Shown: in pieces, positions 25,103 to 33,546 of the stretch
Position numbering within the stretch: the first letter of the stretch is position 1
How the letters are laid out: every line of letters starts with the position of its first letter
Assembly: GCA_902464035.1 (NCBI GenBank)
Contig: CABQHT010000001.1
Coordinates: forward strand, 25,666 to 89,665
Direction of reading: 5' to 3'
From: an uncultured Collinsella sp.
GTDB taxonomy: Bacteria > Actinomycetota > Coriobacteriia > Coriobacteriales > Coriobacteriaceae
Length of the DNA stretch: 64,000 nucleotides
Made by a program: the position numbers and the translations under genes
The notes under the pieces: model-generated
What the model was told of the DNA's origin: nothing
Databases searched by the model: none
The model's input: only the letters and a program-made list of their open reading frames with translations

Positions 25103-26019
25103 CCTTTGACCTGTACGACACCGTCGACTCGTTTATCGCCTATATCTCACGTGTCGAGGGACTTTCTCCCAACACGGTGACGGCCTACGGCTCGAGGCTG
25201 GAGCGCTTTGCTGCCTGGTGCGAGCGCGAGGATATCGATGCTTTCGCTGCCGACGTGCGCACCATTCGTCGCTATCTTGCCGAGCTTTCGCGTGAGCAGG
25301 TGGCTCCCCGAACGCTTGCGGCGCATCTGTCTGCCGTTCGCTCGCTCTATCGATGGATGGCTGCCGAGGGGGTCGTGGAGGGCGATGTGGTCTCGGCAAT
25401 TTCCTCGCCCAAGCTCCCGCGCGATCTACCCGGTGTGCTGACGACCCAACAGGTGGAGGCGCTGCTCAAGACGCCTGATACCTCAACACCCGCGGGACTG
25501 CGCGATGCGGCGATGCTCGAGCTGCTCTATGCCTCGGGCGCCCGTATCTCTGAGCTCGCAGCACTCAATGTGGAGTCCATTGCGTGGTCCGAACGCACGC
25601 TGCGCCTGTGGGGCAAGGGGAGCAAAGAACGTATCGTCCCTCTGTATCGTCGTGCGCTCGAGGCGACGCGTCTCTATATTGAGGAGGGGAGGCCGGAGTT
25701 GCTCGCTCAGGCAAAGCGTCGTGACCCCGCTACCGGGCCGCATCCGCTGCTTATATCGGCGCGCGGTAATCGCATGAGTGCCGCCATGCTCAGGCGGCGG
25801 TTTCATATGCTGGCGACGCTCGCCGGCATTCCGGCCGACATCGCCCCGCATGCGATGCGCCATACCTTTGCGACCGACTTGCTCGAGGGCGGCGCGGACC
25901 TGCGCTCGGTTCAAGAGCTGCTAGGTCATGCGAGCCTGTCCACGACGCAGATCTACACGCATCTCACACCCGATCGGCTTAAGCGGGCTGTGGCTCAAGC
26001 CCATCCCCGCGGCGAATAG
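25099..26019 (+). CDS. xerC: Tyrosine recombinase XerC, apparently initiated at ATA
   Basis: 306 residues if it begins at ATA 25099. The frame is open from the stop at 25075-25077, but the first ATG/GTG/TTG is GTG 25177, inside the N-terminal core-binding domain. The 26 residues before it (DLYDTVDSFIAYISRVEGLS and following PNT) match the family well. GGAGG (25085-25089) sits nine bases before the ATA, which overlaps trmFO's TAG as ATAG. Catalytic residues: R149, K173, H251, R254, H277 and Y286, all present. XerC resolves chromosome dimers with XerD. Confidence 0.85.
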   Translation: MAFDLYDTVDSFIAYISRVEGLSPNTVTAYGSRLERFAAWCEREDIDAFAADVRTIRRYLAELSREQVAPRTLAAHLSAVRSLYRWMAAEGVVEGDVVSAISSPKLPRDLPGVLTTQQVEALLKTPDTSTPAGLRDAAMLELLYASGARISELAALNVESIAWSERTLRLWGKGSKERIVPLYRRALEATRLYIEEGRPELLAQAKRRDPATGPHPLLISARGNRMSAAMLRRRFHMLATLAGIPADIAPHAMRHTFATDLLEGGADLRSVQELLGHASLSTTQIYTHLTPDRLKRAVAQAHPRGE

Positions 26020-26068
26020 TGGCTGGGACGTCCCGCGCCGCGCTCAGGTGTGTGGTTTTGATTGCGGG

Positions 26069-26097
26069 TTGGCAGGAAGATGCATTCCTGCTATCAT
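26069..26097 (+). promoter_or_regulatory. Promoter of rpsB-tsf
   Basis: TTGGCA (26069-26074), a 17-base spacer ending in TGC, and TATCAT (26092-26097). The TGC makes an extended -10. Confidence 0.85.
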
Positions 26098-26103
26098 TCA
26101 TCG

Positions 26104-26238
26104 GGTTGCTTCACGGCAACAGGTTTTTATCACGCACGCGCGGCTACTTCATACCGTGGTGCCCGGGCTTTGGTAGCACATGTCCGGGTTGGTTTTGGAG
26201 GATGACCCCGCGCGGAGGCAAACCACAGGAGGTTTAAC
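26104..26238 (+). promoter_or_regulatory. Long structured leader of rpsB, possible autoregulatory element
   Basis: About 135 untranslated bases with two hairpins: GTTGC/GCAAC (26105-26120) followed by GGTTTTT, and CCCGG/CCGGG (26162-26166 with 26084-type partner at 26184-26188). S2 leaders are known in other bacteria; homology to those is not shown here. Confidence 0.35.
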
Positions 26239-26967
26239 ATGGCTACCAAGATTAATATCCGCACCCTGCTCGAGGCCGGCTGCCACTTCGGTCACCAGAC
26301 CCGTCGCTGGAACCCCAAGATGAAGCCGTTCATCTTCGGTGAGCGCAACGGCATCTACATCCTCGACCTCAAGCAGACTATCCTCGACGCCGACCAGGCC
26401 TACACCTTCGTCAAGAACGTCGCCAAGGGCGGCAACGTGCTGTTCGTCGGCACCAAGAAGCAGGCTCAGGAGGCCGTCAAGAACGCTGCTGAGCGCGCCA
26501 ACATGCCTTACATCAACCAGCGTTGGCTCGGCGGCATGCTGACCAACTTCGTCACCATCCGCTCCCGCATCAACCGCATGGAGGAGCTTGAGGCCATGGT
26601 CGAGGACGGCCGCATGGCAGTGCTCCCCAAGAAGGAGCAGGCTGTTCTCGGCAAGGAGCTCACCAAGCTCCAGACCAACCTCGGTGGCGCCCGCGACATG
26701 AAGGGTCTGCCCCAGGCTCTCTTTGTCATCGACACCAAGCGCGAGGAGAACGCCATCAAGGAGGCTCAGCGCCTGAACATCCCCGTCGTCGCTCTGATCG
26801 ACACCAACTCCGATCCCGACGAGGTCGAGTACGGCATCCCCTGCAACGATGACGCTATCTCTGCTGTCACCCTTATGTGCGAGCTCATGGCTGACGCCTG
26901 CCTCGCTGGCTCCGGCAAGGAGCAGGTCTCCGAGGCCGAGATGGCCGCTGAGCCCAAGGCCGAGTAA
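26239..26967 (+). CDS. rpsB: 30S ribosomal protein S2
   Basis: 242 residues beginning [28 protein letters not shown], the uS2 signature, with [16 protein letters not shown] and [32 protein letters not shown] blocks at about 95-110 and 155-180. GGAGG lies just before ATG 26239. S2 joins late to the 30S neck and is needed for S1 binding. It is followed 45 bases later by tsf, the near-universal pair. Confidence 0.97.
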   Translation: MATKINIRTLLEAGCHFGHQTRRWNPKMKPFIFGERNGIYILDLKQTILDADQAYTFVKNVAKGGNVLFVGTKKQAQEAVKNAAERANMPYINQRWLGGMLTNFVTIRSRINRMEELEAMVEDGRMAVLPKKEQAVLGKELTKLQTNLGGARDMKGLPQALFVIDTKREENAIKEAQRLNIPVVALIDTNSDPDEVEYGIPCNDDAISAVTLMCELMADACLAGSGKEQVSEAEMAAEPKAE

Positions 26968-27012
26968 ATCAGTCTTAGTTAATTCTTTTTCATCTCTTTG
27001 AAAGGAACCACA

Positions 27013-27882
27013 ATGGCCCAGATTACCGCCGCTATGGTCAAGCAGCTCCGCGAGATGACCGACTCCCCGATGATGGAGTGCAAGAAGGCTCTCGTCGAGG
27101 CTGACGGCGACATGGACGCCGCTGTCGACGTTCTGCGCAAGAACGGCCTCGCCAAGGCTGCTAAGAAGGCTGGCCGCGAGACCAACGAGGGCGCTGTAGC
27201 CGCGTTCGTCTCCGAGGATGGCAAGACCGGCGCTCTGCTCGAGCTCTCCTGCGAGACCGACTTCGTTGGCTCCAACGCCAAGTTCACCGGCTTTGCTTCC
27301 AAGGTCGCTGAGGTTGTCGCCACCACCGAGCCTGCTGACGTCGACGCTCTGCTCGAGAAGCCGATGGGCGAGGAGACCGTTTCCTCCGAGCTCACCGAGA
27401 TGATTCACATCATGGGCGAGAACATGAAGATCTCCCGCTTCGCTGCCCGCAAGGCCGAGAACGGCGCGCTCGCTTCTTACATCCACATGGGTGGTAAGAT
27501 CGGCGTCCTCGTCGAGTTCGCCTTCGAGAAGGCCGAGACTGCTCAGGCTGAGTCCTTCAAGACCTTCGCTCACGACGTTGCCCTTCAGGTTGCCGCTGTC
27601 GCCCCGATCTGCGCTACCCGCGATCAGGTTCCGGCCGAGACCGTCGAGCACGAGAAGCAGATCTACATGGCTCAGGCTGCCGAGTCCGGCAAGCCCGAGG
27701 CTATCCAGGAGAAGATGGCTGTCGGCCGTCTGGAGAAGTTCTACAAGCAGTCCGTGCTCACCGAGCAGGAGTTCATCAAGGACAGCTCCCTCACCATCAA
27801 GAAGTACGCTGAGCAGGTCTCCAAGGAGCTTGGCGACACCATTACCGTCGTTGCCTTCGACCGTCTGGTCCGTGGCGAGTAA
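27013..27882 (+). CDS. tsf: Elongation factor Ts
   Basis: 289 residues from ATG at 27013 after GAAAGGAA. UBA-like N-terminus (VKQLREMTDSPMMECKKAL) and the EF-Tu-contacting TDFV motif in ELSCETDFVGSN (about residue 80). The dimerisation/core domains follow at normal length. EF-Ts recycles EF-Tu by exchanging GDP for GTP. The codons are strongly biased, as expected for a highly expressed gene, and a strong terminator closes the rpsB-tsf unit. Confidence 0.97.
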   Translation: MAQITAAMVKQLREMTDSPMMECKKALVEADGDMDAAVDVLRKNGLAKAAKKAGRETNEGAVAAFVSEDGKTGALLELSCETDFVGSNAKFTGFASKVAEVVATTEPADVDALLEKPMGEETVSSELTEMIHIMGENMKISRFAARKAENGALASYIHMGGKIGVLVEFAFEKAETAQAESFKTFAHDVALQVAAVAPICATRDQVPAETVEHEKQIYMAQAAESGKPEAIQEKMAVGRLEKFYKQSVLTEQEFIKDSSLTIKKYAEQVSKELGDTITVVAFDRLVRGE

Positions 27883-27905
27883 ATAAGCTCTTGTAGCTGG
27901 TAATG

Positions 27906-27936
27906 AGCAGGCTGTGGGTTTTACTCACAGCCTGCT
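27906..27936 (+). terminator. Terminator of rpsB-tsf
   Basis: AGCAGGCTGTG (27906-27916) and CACAGCCTGCT (27926-27936) pair perfectly; TTTTTCAT follows. Confidence 0.93.
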
Positions 27937-27961
27937 TTTTCATGGCTCCCCGTTAAGCCTT

Positions 27962-27970
27962 TGTTATCAT
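27962..27970 (+). promoter_or_regulatory. Probable extended -10 promoter of the pyrH operon
   Basis: TGT followed by TATCAT (27965-27970), with no good -35. It lies 30 bases before the pyrH start and just after the tsf terminator. Confidence 0.5.
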
Positions 27971-27999
27971 ATTGAGAGTCTAATTAAAGGAGGATCGCT

Positions 28000-28722
28000 T
28001 TGTCCGACATCCGATATAAACGCGTGCTTCTTAAGCTTTCCGGCGAAGCACTGATGGGCGACGGCCAATATGGCATCGACCCCAAGGTTACCGACCATCT
28101 TGCCAAGCAGGTCAAGGAGCTGCTCGCCGTTGGCCATGAGGTCGGCGTCGTTGTCGGCGGCGGCAATATTTTCCGCGGCATGGCCGGCGCTGCCGGTGGC
28201 ATGGAGCGTGCTCAGGCCGACTACATGGGCATGCTTGCAACCGTTATGAACGCGCTCGCCCTGCAGGATGCCTTCGAGCATAACGACGTTCCCTGCCGCG
28301 TGATGAGCGCTATCCAGATGAACGAGATCTGCGAGCCCTATATTCGTCGCCGCGCTATCAACCATCTGTCCAAGGGCAACGTCGTCATCTTCGCTGCCGG
28401 TTCGGGCAATCCGTACTTTACGACCGACACCGCCGCGGCTCTTCGTGCGTGCGAGATCGGCGCCGAGATTCTGATTAAAGCCACCAAGGTCGACGGCATC
28501 TACGACAAGGATCCCGTCAAGTGCGCCGATGCCGTCCGTTTTGACAAGATTACCTATCACGAGGTTCTCGTCCGCGGCCTGCAGGTTATGGATTCCACGG
28601 CTACGGCACTGTGCCAGGATAACCGTATGCCGATTTTGGTCCTCAACATCGATGGCGAGGACACCGTCAAGCGCGCGCTTTCGGGTGAGCCCGTCGGCAC
28701 GCTCGTCTATCAGGAGGATTAA
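28000..28722 (+). CDS. pyrH: UMP kinase
   Basis: 240 residues from TTG at 28000 with AAAGGAGG at 27986-27993. Amino-acid-kinase fold: [26 protein letters not shown] (about 46-56), GTG-like [16 protein letters not shown] (about 127-142). It phosphorylates UMP to UDP, and in bacteria is a GTP-activated, UTP-inhibited hexamer. First gene of the eight-gene unit pyrH-frr-uppS-cdsA-dxr-rseP-ispG-proS, whose order is conserved in many Gram-positives. Confidence 0.97.
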   Translation: MSDIRYKRVLLKLSGEALMGDGQYGIDPKVTDHLAKQVKELLAVGHEVGVVVGGGNIFRGMAGAAGGMERAQADYMGMLATVMNALALQDAFEHNDVPCRVMSAIQMNEICEPYIRRRAINHLSKGNVVIFAAGSGNPYFTTDTAAALRACEIGAEILIKATKVDGIYDKDPVKCADAVRFDKITYHEVLVRGLQVMDSTATALCQDNRMPILVLNIDGEDTVKRALSGEPVGTLVYQED

Positions 28723-28724
28723 GC

Positions 28725-29261
28725 ATGGCAGAGAACATCACCGCCCATATGGACAAGTCGCTCGAGTCCCTCAAGCATAACTTCTCCAAGGTCCGTACCG
28801 GTCGCGCCAACGCCAACATTCTGTCCGACATCACCGTTGATTATTACGGTGTCCCCACGCCGGTCACGCAGGTTGCCGCCGTCAAGACCCCCGAGGCTCA
28901 CATGCTGCTCATCGAGCCGTGGGACAAGGCGCTCATCAACGCTATCGTCAAGGCCATCGGCGCTTCCGATCTGGGCATTACCCCCAACTCTGATGGCACC
29001 GTCGTTCGTCTGCCGTTCCCGGCGCCCACTGAGGAGCGCCGTCGCGAACTCGTCAAGGAGTGCCGCGAGTACGCCGAGCAGGCCAAGGTGTCTATCCGTA
29101 ACATCCGTCGCGACTTCAACAATAAGCTCGAGCGCGATGAGGAGCTCACCGAGGACGATGTCCGTCGCGAGCAGGCCAAGGTCCAGAAGCACACCGATGA
29201 GTATGTCGCCAAGGTCGAGGAGCTTCTGAAGGAAAAAGAAGCCGAGGTCATGGAGATCTAA
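28725..29261 (+). CDS. frr: Ribosome recycling factor
   Basis: 178 residues starting two bases after pyrH. Core motif LKHNFSKVRTGRANANILSDI at residues 15-35 and the helical C-terminus (VSIRNIRRDFNNKL) are typical of RRF. With EF-G it splits post-termination ribosomes. Slightly shorter than the usual 185 residues but complete at both ends. Confidence 0.97.
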   Translation: MAENITAHMDKSLESLKHNFSKVRTGRANANILSDITVDYYGVPTPVTQVAAVKTPEAHMLLIEPWDKALINAIVKAIGASDLGITPNSDGTVVRLPFPAPTEERRRELVKECREYAEQAKVSIRNIRRDFNNKLERDEELTEDDVRREQAKVQKHTDEYVAKVEELLKEKEAEVMEI

Positions 29262-29262
29262 G

Positions 29263-30057
29263 GTGCAATACGACGAGCATAAACTGGTCGAGTACTTTGC
29301 CGACGCCCCTGCGGGCGTCGGTTTTTCCGACCTTGACCTCAATAACATTCCGCACCATATCTCGTGCATCATGGACGGCAACGGTCGTTGGGCCACGTCG
29401 CGCGGTCTTGCACGCACCGAGGGTCATAAGGCAGGTATCCTCTCGCTGCGCGAGATCATTACCGCCTGCGTGCGCCTGGGCGTCGACGTGCTTTCTGCCT
29501 ATGCGTTTTCTACCGAAAACTGGAACCGTCCGCAGCATGAGGTCAACGTCTTGATGCATCTGTTTGCCAAGACGTTTATCGACGAGCTGCCTCTTCTGAA
29601 GCGCGAAAACGTGCGCGTTGTCTTTTTGGGCGACATTTTCGCGCTGCCCAAGAAGACCCGCGACGTTTTTGAACGCGGTCTTGCCGAGTGCGCCGATCAC
29701 ACCGGTATGACGCTGGCGCTTGCCGTCAACTACGGCGCGCGTGCCGAGATTACCCGCGCTGTCCGTCAGATTGCACTCGACGCTGCCGCCGGTAAGATCG
29801 ATCCTGCCGCAATTGATGACGACATGGTGGCTTCCCACCTCTATACTGCCGGCCTTCCCGATCCTGAGCTTGTGATTCGCACCTCTGGTGAGCTGCGCCT
29901 TTCGAACTATCTGCTGTGGCAGGTGGCTTATTCCGAGTTCTACGTCACCGATACCTATTGGCCCGACTTTGATCGTTGGGGCCTTGTCGACGCCATTTTG
30001 GCCTATCAGGGCCGTGACCGTAGGTTTGGTGGACTGAGCAAGACCGAGGAGGCTTAA
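29263..30057 (+). CDS. uppS: Undecaprenyl diphosphate synthase (cis-prenyltransferase)
   Basis: 264 residues from GTG at 29263. Signature HHISCIMDGNGRWATSRGL (about residues 30-48) includes the catalytic Asp, with LSAYAFSTENWNRP and IRTSGELRLSNYLLWQ downstream. It condenses isopentenyl diphosphate onto farnesyl diphosphate to make the C55 lipid carrier for cell-wall synthesis. The first 28 residues are an N-terminal extension. It uses isoprenoid precursors from dxr and ispG in the same operon. Confidence 0.96.
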   Translation: MQYDEHKLVEYFADAPAGVGFSDLDLNNIPHHISCIMDGNGRWATSRGLARTEGHKAGILSLREIITACVRLGVDVLSAYAFSTENWNRPQHEVNVLMHLFAKTFIDELPLLKRENVRVVFLGDIFALPKKTRDVFERGLAECADHTGMTLALAVNYGARAEITRAVRQIALDAAAGKIDPAAIDDDMVASHLYTAGLPDPELVIRTSGELRLSNYLLWQVAYSEFYVTDTYWPDFDRWGLVDAILAYQGRDRRFGGLSKTEEA

Positions 30058-30059
30058 TC

Positions 30060-30959
30060 GTGTCCGATCGTCCCAAGGCATCTGCTCCCAAGACGCCTGC
30101 GCGCAAAGCTGCCACTGCGGGAGCGCCTGCAGCGAAGAGCGGCACCGGTTCGTGGCTGGCGGGCTTTATTACCCGTGCCGCCGCCGGTATCGTCTACGCC
30201 GTTGTCTTTATCCTGTGCCTGGTTTTGGGTATCGTGCCCACGGCCATCTTTGTTTCTGTCATGAGCGGTCTGTGCTGCTATGAGTTCTTCCGCATGACGA
30301 GGCTCGATGGCAAGGTTGCCAATGAGCGCTTGGGTATCGCTGCCGCCGTGCTCTTTCCGCTCTCGGCGCTGGGCGATTCGATGTTGCTGAATGCCCTGCT
30401 TTTTGCCTTGATGCTCGCTGTGGGCATTTGGTATGTCTGGTCGCCGCGTACCCGCATCTCTGATGTGGCCGTGACGCTCATGGGTCCCATCTACACTGGC
30501 TTTATGCTGTCGGCTATCGTGCTGCTGCGCGATGCCGTGCCCGGTTTTGCCGGCGCCCTGCTTTCAGTGGGCGTTTGCGCGTCCCTTTGGGTCTCCGATT
30601 CGTTTGCCTACATCGTGGGCAGCCGTATCGGCAAGCACAAGATGGTTCCCAAGATTTCTCCCAAAAAGAGCTGGGAGGGGTTTGTCGGCGGCATCCTGGG
30701 CTCGGTTTTGATTTGGCTCATCCTGTGGGCGACGCACTTCTACAAGCTCAGCCTGCCCTATGCGCTGCTGTGCGGCGTGGTCGTGTCCATTCTGGGCGTT
30801 ATCGGCGACCTTATCGAGTCGCGCATCAAGCGCGGTGTGGGCGTCAAGGATTCCGGCAACCTTATCCCGGGCCACGGCGGCATGCTCGATCGTAGCGATT
30901 CGCTTATCTTCGGTTGCATCACCGCGCAGCTGTTGCTGATGATCGGAGGCGTGCTGTAA
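30060..30959 (+). CDS. cdsA: Phosphatidate cytidylyltransferase
   Basis: 299 residues from GTG at 30060. A basic Ala/Pro/Lys-rich N-terminus of about 30 residues precedes eight or so hydrophobic helices. The CdsA signature lies near the C-terminus: SPKKSWEGFVGG (about 200-211) and IKRGVGVKDSGNLIPGHGG (about 258-276) ending in LDRSDS. It converts phosphatidic acid and CTP to CDP-diacylglycerol. Its TAA overlaps the dxr ATG by one base. Confidence 0.95.
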   Translation: MSDRPKASAPKTPARKAATAGAPAAKSGTGSWLAGFITRAAAGIVYAVVFILCLVLGIVPTAIFVSVMSGLCCYEFFRMTRLDGKVANERLGIAAAVLFPLSALGDSMLLNALLFALMLAVGIWYVWSPRTRISDVAVTLMGPIYTGFMLSAIVLLRDAVPGFAGALLSVGVCASLWVSDSFAYIVGSRIGKHKMVPKISPKKSWEGFVGGILGSVLIWLILWATHFYKLSLPYALLCGVVVSILGVIGDLIESRIKRGVGVKDSGNLIPGHGGMLDRSDSLIFGCITAQLLLMIGGVL

Positions 30960-32146
30960 TGTCCTTCCAGACGACGTATGGCCCTGATGGACGCCTTCGC
31001 GTTGCCATCCTGGGTTGTACGGGCTCTATCGGCACCCAGGCGCTCGATGTGTGCCGCCAGCATGCCGATCGCCTGCAGGTGACGGCGCTGTCCGTTAACT
31101 CCAGTACCTCCGAGCTCGTTGCCGCTGCCCGCGAGTTCTCGGTTCCGGCGGTTGCCGTGGCCGATGTCGATCATGGCGATGACGCCGTGCTGCAGGAGTT
31201 GCCCGAGGGAACGAAGCTCGGCGTTGGCGCGCAGGCGGTTTGCGAGCTCGCGCGTCGCGACGATGTCGACTGCGTGCTTGTCGCTATTGTGGGCGCCGCC
31301 GGTCTCGAGGCGAGCCATGCGGCCTTGACCTCGAATAAGCGCCTTGCCCTTGCCAACAAGGAGTCCCTCGTCGTCGGTGGCGACTTGCTTATGCCGTTGG
31401 CACAACCGGGCCAGCTTATTCCGGTCGACTCTGAGCATTCCGCCATCTACCAGTGCTATCTGGGGGAGAACCCGCGCGAGGCCCACTGCATTTGGCTCAC
31501 CTGCTCGGGCGGTCCGTTCTTTGGCCGCACGCGCGACGAGCTCGATCGCGTGACGCGTGCCGATGCCCTCGCGCATCCCACGTGGGCCATGGGTGCCAAG
31601 ATCACCATTGACTCCGCCACCCTCATGAACAAGGGCCTGGAGCGCATTGAGGCCATGCATCTGTTTAACTGCGACCTCGATTTCATTAACGTGGTCGTGC
31701 AGCGTCAGTCCAAGATTCACTCTATGGTCGAGTTCGCCGACGGCTCCGTGATGGCGCATCTCGGTGCATCCGACATGCGTATTCCCATCCAGTTCGCGTT
31801 CTCGTATCCCGAGCGTTGGGATACCCCGGCGCCTCGTATCGATTTCCGCGAGCTGGGGCAGCTCACGTTTGATGCTGCCGACATGGATACCTTCCGTTGT
31901 CTGGCGCTGGCCGAGCGTGCCGGCAAGACGGGTGGCACCATGCCGTGCGTGCTCAATGCCGCCAACGAGGTTGCCGTCGATGCCTTCCTGCACGATGGCT
32001 GCAGCTTTACCGATATCGATCGCATTGTGGAATCCTGCATGGACGCCCACGATATGCAGGCGGTCGATTCGTTTGAGCAGCTTCGCGACATCGATGCGTG
32101 GGCGCGTGAAAAGGCTGCGCAGGTGCTCGCCGCAACCCGTTCCTAA
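30959..32146 (+). CDS. dxr: 1-Deoxy-D-xylulose-5-phosphate reductoisomerase
   Basis: 395 residues from ATG at 30959. NADPH-binding VAILGCTGSIGTQALDV (about 14-30), the LANKESLVVGG and DSEHSAIYQCY blocks, and a C-terminal domain rich in acidic residues. First committed step of the MEP isoprenoid pathway. With ispG two genes later it shows that the organism uses the MEP route rather than mevalonate. Confidence 0.96.
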   Translation: MSFQTTYGPDGRLRVAILGCTGSIGTQALDVCRQHADRLQVTALSVNSSTSELVAAAREFSVPAVAVADVDHGDDAVLQELPEGTKLGVGAQAVCELARRDDVDCVLVAIVGAAGLEASHAALTSNKRLALANKESLVVGGDLLMPLAQPGQLIPVDSEHSAIYQCYLGENPREAHCIWLTCSGGPFFGRTRDELDRVTRADALAHPTWAMGAKITIDSATLMNKGLERIEAMHLFNCDLDFINVVVQRQSKIHSMVEFADGSVMAHLGASDMRIPIQFAFSYPERWDTPAPRIDFRELGQLTFDAADMDTFRCLALAERAGKTGGTMPCVLNAANEVAVDAFLHDGCSFTDIDRIVESCMDAHDMQAVDSFEQLRDIDAWAREKAAQVLAATRS

Positions 32147-32171
32147 CCCATAAGGATTGCTTTTTCGTTTT

Positions 32172-33533
32172 ATGGATACTGTTCTGAGCGTTCTCTCATC
32201 GGTCTTTTGGGGCCTGCTGATGCTTTCCGTCCTCGTGTTTTTGCACGAGGGCGGCCACTTTTTGGCGGCGCGTGCCTGCGGCGTCCGTGTGACCGAGTTC
32301 TTTTTGGGTCTGCCGTGCCGCTTTGACATCCATTACACGTCGCGTCGCATTGGAACCAAGTTTGGCGTGACCCCGCTGCTGCTGGGTGGCTACGCTGCCA
32401 TCTGCGGTATGGATCCGACCGATGTTTCGTGCGCCGATCGCGTGCTCGCGGCTATCTATCGTCATGGTCGCGTGACCGTGGCCGACCTTGCTGTCGAGCT
32501 CGAACTTTCCGAGGAGGATGTGCTCGAGGCATGCGCCCTTTTGCTGGGCTGGGGCTCCATCGCGCCCTGGTATGAGGAAGGGGAGAAGCCCTCGCCGAGC
32601 TACTATCCCACCAAATATCAGACGTTGCCACGAGACACGGCAGGCTATACCACCTTTGATGGTCGCCGTTTCGATCGCGAACATGCGACTGCCGAGGGCG
32701 ATGTGTGGGAGCTGCCGTGCGGCGAGGCCGAGTTCCTTGCGCAAGAACGCTCGCACACCTATCTTGGCCAAGGCTTTCTCAAGCGCGCCTTTATGCTGCT
32801 CGCAGGCATTATCGTCAATATCTTGACGGGTTTTTTGCTCCTTATGAGCATCTATTCCATTGCGGGTGTCACCGTGCCGATGGATACCAACGTGATCGGT
32901 CAGGTTGACGAGGGATCTATTGCCGCCAAGGCGGGTATCGAGGCCGGTGATGCGATCCTTTCGGTTGACGGTGTCTCATGTTCTACTTGGATGGATGTCT
33001 ACGATGCCATCGGCAAGGCCGCCGGTAAGGACGATATCGCCATCGAGTACGAGCGTGACGGCAAGCAGCATTCGACCACGGTTGCGCTCAAAGAGGACGA
33101 GCGCCTAGGTGTGTATGCCTCTACGCAGGTGGTCCGTTTAGACCCGATCACCTCGGCGCGTCTGTCATTCTCCTATGTCGTGCAGACAGCGGATGGCGTG
33201 ATGCGCCTACTCCAGCCGCAGCATACGATGGAGATTCTCGATCAGTCTTCTTCGATCGTGGGTATTAGCGTTATGTCCTCACAGGCTGCTGCTGCCGGCC
33301 CCGTAACGTTCCTGTCGTTTGCCGCGCTCATTTCGTTCTCGCTTGGCTTTATGAACCTGCTGCCCATCCCACCACTCGATGGCGGCAAGCTGGTCATCGA
33401 GATCATTCAAAAGATTGCGGGCCGCGAGCTTCCGCTCAAGGTCCAGACGATTGTGAGCTATGTGGGCATCGCGCTCTTTGCGCTGCTGTTTGTCTATATG
33501 CTTCGTTCCGACATCCTTCGATTTATTCTGTAG
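32172..33533 (+). CDS. rseP: RseP-family site-2 zinc metalloprotease with inserted winged-helix-like domain
   Basis: 453 residues from ATG at 32172 (TTG 32157 is too close to AAGGA at 32152). The zinc motif HEGGH is at 25-29, a PDZ domain at about 235-310, and the second active-site motif in NLLPIPPLDGG near 395. Between GGYAAICGM (about 72-80) and the next membrane helix (about 200) lies an extra stretch of about 80-100 residues. Its DRVLAAIYRHGRVTVADLAV and ELSEEDVLEACALLLGWG look like a winged helix. Normal homologues have 30-40 residues here. These proteases cut membrane-bound regulators. Confidence 0.88.
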   Translation: MDTVLSVLSSVFWGLLMLSVLVFLHEGGHFLAARACGVRVTEFFLGLPCRFDIHYTSRRIGTKFGVTPLLLGGYAAICGMDPTDVSCADRVLAAIYRHGRVTVADLAVELELSEEDVLEACALLLGWGSIAPWYEEGEKPSPSYYPTKYQTLPRDTAGYTTFDGRRFDREHATAEGDVWELPCGEAEFLAQERSHTYLGQGFLKRAFMLLAGIIVNILTGFLLLMSIYSIAGVTVPMDTNVIGQVDEGSIAAKAGIEAGDAILSVDGVSCSTWMDVYDAIGKAAGKDDIAIEYERDGKQHSTTVALKEDERLGVYASTQVVRLDPITSARLSFSYVVQTADGVMRLLQPQHTMEILDQSSSIVGISVMSSQAAAAGPVTFLSFAALISFSLGFMNLLPIPPLDGGKLVIEIIQKIAGRELPLKVQTIVSYVGIALFALLFVYMLRSDILRFIL

Positions 33534-33546
33534 GGGAGTGTTTGGA

